Positions 4,083 to 6,914 of a stretch of 6,914 bases of DNA are shown here, in pieces. The notes under the pieces were generated by a model. The model ran no database searches. It was not told where the DNA came from and saw nothing but the letters and a program-made list of their open reading frames with translations. A program made the translations under genes and the position numbers. Each line of letters opens with the position of its first letter. The first letter of the stretch is position 1. Source of the DNA: JBBRLG01 sp038231495 (GTDB lineage Bacteria; Planctomycetota; Planctomycetia; Gemmatales; Gemmataceae); contig JBBRLG010000407.1 in NCBI GenBank assembly GCA_038231495.1, forward strand, positions 1 to 6,914, read 5' to 3'.

Positions 4083-6530
4083 CTACAGCCTTTGGGAGCG
4101 CAGTCGTAAGGCGTTGCCGACCACCGAGAGCGAGCTGAGACTCATCGCGGCACTTGCCCACATGGGACTGAAGTACATCCCCAGCACCGGGTAAAGCACG
4201 CCCGCCGCCACCGGGATGGTCACGGCGTTGTACACGAAGGCCAAAAACAAGTTCTGGCGGATGTTGCTCATGGTCGCTCGGCTCAATAGGCGGGCGCGGA
4301 CGATGCCCCGCAGGTCGCCGTGGACCAGCGTGACGCCGGCACTCGCCATCGCCACGTCGGTCCCCGTCCCCATGGCGATGCCCACCTGGGCCTGGGCCAG
4401 GGCCGGCGCGTCGTTGACGCCGTCGCCGGCCATCGCCACGACGCGACCCTCGGCCTGAAGGTGCTTGACGGTTTCGCTCTTTTGCTGCGGCAGCACTTCG
4501 GCGATCACCTCGTCAATGCCCACGGCGCGCGCTACTGCTTCGGCGGTCGCCTTGCCGTCCCCGGTCAGCATGATGATCCGCAGGCCGTCCGCGCGCAGTA
4601 AGCGGACCGCCTCCGCCGTCGTCGGCCGGACGGGATCGGCAACGCCAAGCAAACCCGCGAAGCGCCCGTCCACTGCCGCGAGCAGTACCGTCTGGCCCTC
4701 CGCACGCAAGGCGTCCGCGCGACCTTGGGCCGGGCCGACGGCCACGCCTTGCTCGGCCAGGAGCACGGCATTCCCAAGCACGACGCTCCGCCCTTCGACC
4801 CGACCGACGACACCCTTGCCGGTCAGCGATTGGAAGTCGGTCGCGGGTGCCAATGACAACCCTTTACTCTCGGCACCTTTGACAACCGCGGCGGCCAGGG
4901 GGTGTTCGCTGGCGCGTTCCAGGCTGGCGGCAAGTCGCAGGAAGTCGTCGGCCGCAAACCCTTCAGCCGGCTCCACGGCGCTCAGGCGCGGCTTCCCCTC
5001 GGTCAGGGTGCCGGTCTTGTCTATTACCAGCGTGTCGGCCTTGTACAGAATTTCCAACGCCTCCGCGTCGCGGAAAAGGACGCCGCTCTCGGCCCCCCGC
5101 CCCGTGCCGACCATGACCGACATGGGCGTTGCCAACCCCAGGGCGCACGGGCAGGCGATGATGAGCACGGAGACCGCACTGACGAGGGCGTGGGCGAACC
5201 GCGCCTCCTGTCCCACGAGGCTCCAGACCACGAAAGTCAGGACCGCGACGCCCATCACGGCGGGCACGAAGTAGCGGGACACCTGGTTGACCAGCCGTTC
5301 CACCGGAGCGCGGCTCCGCTGCGCCGCGCCCACCATGCGCACAATTTGCGCCAGCACCGTGTCGGCGCCGACCTTCTCCGCGCGCACGAGGAGGCCGCCC
5401 GTCCCGTTGACTGTGCCGCCTACGACTTTGGAGCCAGGCTCCTTCGCTACGGGGATCGGTTCCCCCGAAATCATCGACTCGTCCACCGAACTGCGGCCTT
5501 CCGTGACAACCCCGTCGACGGGTGCCTTCTCACCCGGCCGGACGCGCACGACGTCCCCCGGCCTCACCGACGCCAGGGGAACGTCCTCTTCCTTACCGTC
5601 GGGCCGGACGACGCGCGCCGTCTTGGGGACCAGGCCCAACAGTTTCCGAATCGCGCCGCCGGTCTGGCTGCGCGCCCGGATTTCGAGCATCTGGCCGAGG
5701 AGGACCAACACCGTGACCACGGCGGCCGTGTCGAAGTAGGTTTCGACCGCGCCGCCCGCACGGAAGCCTTCGGGAAACAGCGAAGGCGCAACCGTGGCCG
5801 TGACGCTGTAGATGAACGCCGCTCCGACGCCCAGGGCGATGAGTGTGAACATGTTGGGGCTGAGGTTCCGTACCGAAGTCCAGGCGCGGGCGAAGAAGGG
5901 CCAGCCGCACCACAGCACGACGGGCGTGGCCAGGGCGAGTTGAACCCAATTGAGAGTGTTCATGTGCGGGTGCAGCGGCATACCCGGCAGCAACTCGCTC
6001 ATGGCGACGAGGAAGACGGGCAGGCTCAGGGCGAGGCCGACCCAGAAGCGGCGGCTCATGTCCGCCAGTTCGGGGTTCGGGCCTTCCTCGACCGCGACGG
6101 TTCGCGGCTCCAGGGCCATGCCGCACTTGGGGCAGCTGCCCGGCTGGTCGCTCACGACCTCCGGGTGCATCGGACAGACGTACTCGACTTTTTCGGCAGG
6201 TGTGCCCGCGGTCGGCTCCAGGGCCATGCCGCACTTCGGGCAAGCGCCGGGCCGGTCCTGATGTACCTCCGGGTCCATCGGACAGGTGTAAACGGCCCCC
6301 GACTGCGGCAGGGCGACCGGCGCTACCGGTGCTGGTGCCAGGTAGCGGGCCGGGTCGGCCTGAAACTTCGTCCGACAAGAAGGGCAGCAGAAATAGTAGG
6401 TTGTCCCGTCGTGGACGCAGGACGCCCGCGCCGTCGCCGGGTCTACGGTCATGCCGCACACCGGGTCCGTGGCCGACGCCGCTTCGGAACCGACCAGCGG
6501 GAACAACTCGCGACGGGTTGATTCTGACAC
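4083..6530 (-). CDS. copA: Copper-type P1B ATPase with YHS and two Cys-rich metal-binding modules
   Basis: This 815-residue membrane pump is expected to export Cu(I) using ATP. The N-terminus has a YHS domain (22-64; DPVCGMTV, later YYFCCPSC) and then two near-identical modules, YTCPMDPEV...CPKCGMALEP (81-106) and YVCPMHPEV...CPKCGMALEP (117-142); the usual GMTCxxC HMA domain is absent. Membrane helices start at about 160. The actuator motif SGEP is at 355-358, CPCALGLATP begins at 460, the phosphorylated Asp in DKTGTLTEGKP is D504, SEHPLAAAV follows, and GDGVNDAP begins at 702. FVYNAV and MSLSSLSVVGN in the last two helices fit P1B-1 (Cu/Ag) specificity. The frame stays open to 6776, but I place the start at GTG 6530, with GGAAAG 6 nt upstream (6537-6542), because the codons before it read into a transposase relic. 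Cu and Ag cannot be separated by sequence, and no regulator gene is adjacent. Confidence 0.93.
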   Translation of the reverse strand: MSESTRRELFPLVGSEAASATDPVCGMTVDPATARASCVHDGTTYYFCCPSCRTKFQADPARYLAPAPVAPVALPQSGAVYTCPMDPEVHQDRPGACPKCGMALEPTAGTPAEKVEYVCPMHPEVVSDQPGSCPKCGMALEPRTVAVEEGPNPELADMSRRFWVGLALSLPVFLVAMSELLPGMPLHPHMNTLNWVQLALATPVVLWCGWPFFARAWTSVRNLSPNMFTLIALGVGAAFIYSVTATVAPSLFPEGFRAGGAVETYFDTAAVVTVLVLLGQMLEIRARSQTGGAIRKLLGLVPKTARVVRPDGKEEDVPLASVRPGDVVRVRPGEKAPVDGVVTEGRSSVDESMISGEPIPVAKEPGSKVVGGTVNGTGGLLVRAEKVGADTVLAQIVRMVGAAQRSRAPVERLVNQVSRYFVPAVMGVAVLTFVVWSLVGQEARFAHALVSAVSVLIIACPCALGLATPMSVMVGTGRGAESGVLFRDAEALEILYKADTLVIDKTGTLTEGKPRLSAVEPAEGFAADDFLRLAASLERASEHPLAAAVVKGAESKGLSLAPATDFQSLTGKGVVGRVEGRSVVLGNAVLLAEQGVAVGPAQGRADALRAEGQTVLLAAVDGRFAGLLGVADPVRPTTAEAVRLLRADGLRIIMLTGDGKATAEAVARAVGIDEVIAEVLPQQKSETVKHLQAEGRVVAMAGDGVNDAPALAQAQVGIAMGTGTDVAMASAGVTLVHGDLRGIVRARLLSRATMSNIRQNLFLAFVYNAVTIPVAAGVLYPVLGMYFSPMWASAAMSLSSLSVVGNALRLRSQRL

Positions 6531-6590
6531 TTTTGACTTTCCAAATTGCGATCGTGGAGAAATTGATGCGTCCGCTTTGTCATTGTAGCG
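6528..6590 (-). promoter_or_regulatory. AT-rich leader of copA with GTG start, ribosome site and a -10-like box
   Basis: This stretch is clearly more AT-rich than the genes on either side. It holds GGAAAG (6542-6537) six bases before the proposed GTG start (6530-6528), and TACAAT (6587-6582), five of six to the -10 consensus, about 50 nt upstream. No good -35 box is found at 16-19 nt. I see no CueR-type or CsoR-type inverted repeat. It looks like native 5' DNA of copA abutting the transposase relic. The ribosome site decides the start; the promoter is tentative. Confidence 0.4.
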
Positions 6591-6719
6591 GGCCTCGCGG
6601 AGGAGCTTGACGAAGGCGGTGAAATCGCCGTGCTTGCGGAAGATGGTGCGGCGGCCGTTGCCGCGGTTGAGGACGTGGTAGCAGTAACCGCCCAGGGAAG
6701 CGCGCGGGTTGCGTGGCAT
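6588..6719 (-). pseudogene. N-terminal fragment of a REP-associated tyrosine transposase (RAYT), fused in frame to copA
   Basis: From ATG 6719 the frame reads MPRNPRASLGGYCYHVLNRG, then NGRRTIFRKHGDFTAFVKLL and REA. This is the typical start of RAYT/IS200-like Y1 transposases, with the Y-H-V-x-N-R-G strand and the IF-K-x-x-D-F-x-x-F-x-x-L-L helix. Similarity stops at about residue 43-45 of the fragment (near 6588). The downstream catalytic HUH motif (usually in MPNHxHL) and nucleophilic tyrosine are missing, and copA leader sequence follows without a stop. The relic cannot transpose. An in-frame 878-residue read-through product from ATG 6719 is possible in principle but unlikely, since the copA modules have their own start. 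RAYTs act on REP palindromes, and two REP-like palindromes lie in this window. Confidence 0.8.
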
Positions 6720-6813
6720 CGGGGCGATTATCGCTCCGGGGCTGGCGGGGAGCAAGAGAAAAGTACGCTGTCCCAATAGTGTTCGGCTCGATTTTTGCTA
6801 TGCCCTGGGTGGT

Positions 6814-6914
6814 ACACCGGTGCCCCATGCCCTGCTGCTGCACCGGTGCCCTACACCCACGCACTGCTGTTACACCCGTGCCCTGCTACCACACCCCTGC
6901 CCCGCACCCACGCA
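6814..6914. repeat. Degenerate tandem repeat upstream of the RAYT relic
   Basis: Four imperfect units start at 6814, 6841, 6872 and 6891. They share ACACC(G/C)(G/C)TGCCC followed by CTGCTG or CACGCA-type ends; the spacing varies from 19 to 31 nt and the last unit runs off the window. GCACCGGTGC (6840-6849) is a perfect 10-bp palindrome within it. The strand is C-rich and G-poor. The 94 nt between it and the RAYT ATG (6720-6813) show only a small palindrome, GCGATTATCGC at 6724-6734. The array may be part of the flank of the original RAYT insertion or an independent minisatellite. Confidence 0.6.

Noticed and set aside
4902..6521. Long plus-strand open frame of 539 codons opposite copA
   Set aside because: It is antisense to a gene with complete P1B ATPase motifs. 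The product is Arg/His/Ala/Gly-rich with no recognisable domain, as expected for a mirror frame in GC-rich DNA.
4083..6776. A single 897-residue ATPase starting at 6776
   Set aside because: The first 82 residues include a transposase N-terminus and untypical leader. A GTG at 6530 with GGAAAG six bases upstream gives a normal N-terminus just before the YHS domain.
6814..6914. CRISPR array
   Set aside because: Units are imperfect, 19-31 nt apart, and have no unique spacers of even length between conserved repeats.
1..6914. tRNA, rRNA or a known riboswitch
   Set aside because: No cloverleaf, rRNA-like or recognisable riboswitch segment was seen in the gaps, which are mostly short and filled with the listed repeats.

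Overview
The window holds two unrelated gene blocks, both read from the minus strand, on GC-rich DNA. The style of the genes suggests a member of the Planctomycetota, perhaps Gemmata-like: a long NuoA, a DUF2203 gene inside a complex I operon, a RAYT-type transposase relic and dispersed GCCGCAAGCGGC-type palindromes. This placement is an inference from recall, not a measured result.

Block 1 (positions 3870 down to 1) is the front part of a respiratory complex I (NADH-quinone oxidoreductase) operon. A good sigma70-like promoter at 3843-3870 is followed by nuoI, a DUF2203 gene, nuoA, nuoB, nuoC, a small gene resembling the C-terminal domain of ribosomal protein L7/L12, and nuoD, which runs off the left edge. 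Gaps are short (1 to about 70 nt) and no terminator is evident between genes, so one transcript is likely. NuoB, C, D and I form the peripheral arm near the quinone site, and NuoA is a membrane subunit beside them. Oddities are nuoI at the head, two non-Nuo genes inside the operon, a NuoA with a large insertion in a loop, and a strong hairpin between nuoB and nuoC.

The 296-nt gap between the two blocks (3787-4082) holds the nuo promoter, a short-period CAGTTGT/AGCTGACAG repeat cluster and a near-perfect palindrome of about 79 nt lying just downstream of the copper-ATPase gene.

Block 2 (6719 down to 4083) is a copper-type P1B ATPase with an N-terminal YHS domain and two short Cys-rich metal-binding modules instead of the usual HMA domains. 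The open frame continues upstream into the first 43 or so residues of a REP-associated tyrosine transposase (RAYT). The frame therefore looks like an 897-residue fusion, but an internal GTG with a Shine-Dalgarno sequence at 6530 is the better ATPase start. The right edge (6814-6914) is a degenerate tandem repeat rich in ACACC-GTGCCC words, upstream of the RAYT relic.

The most interesting threads are: (a) the small L7/L12-like gene locked between nuoC and nuoD; (b) the RAYT relic together with two palindromes that share a 14-nt core; (c) the enlarged NuoA. I see no sign of a wholly new defence or mobile system.
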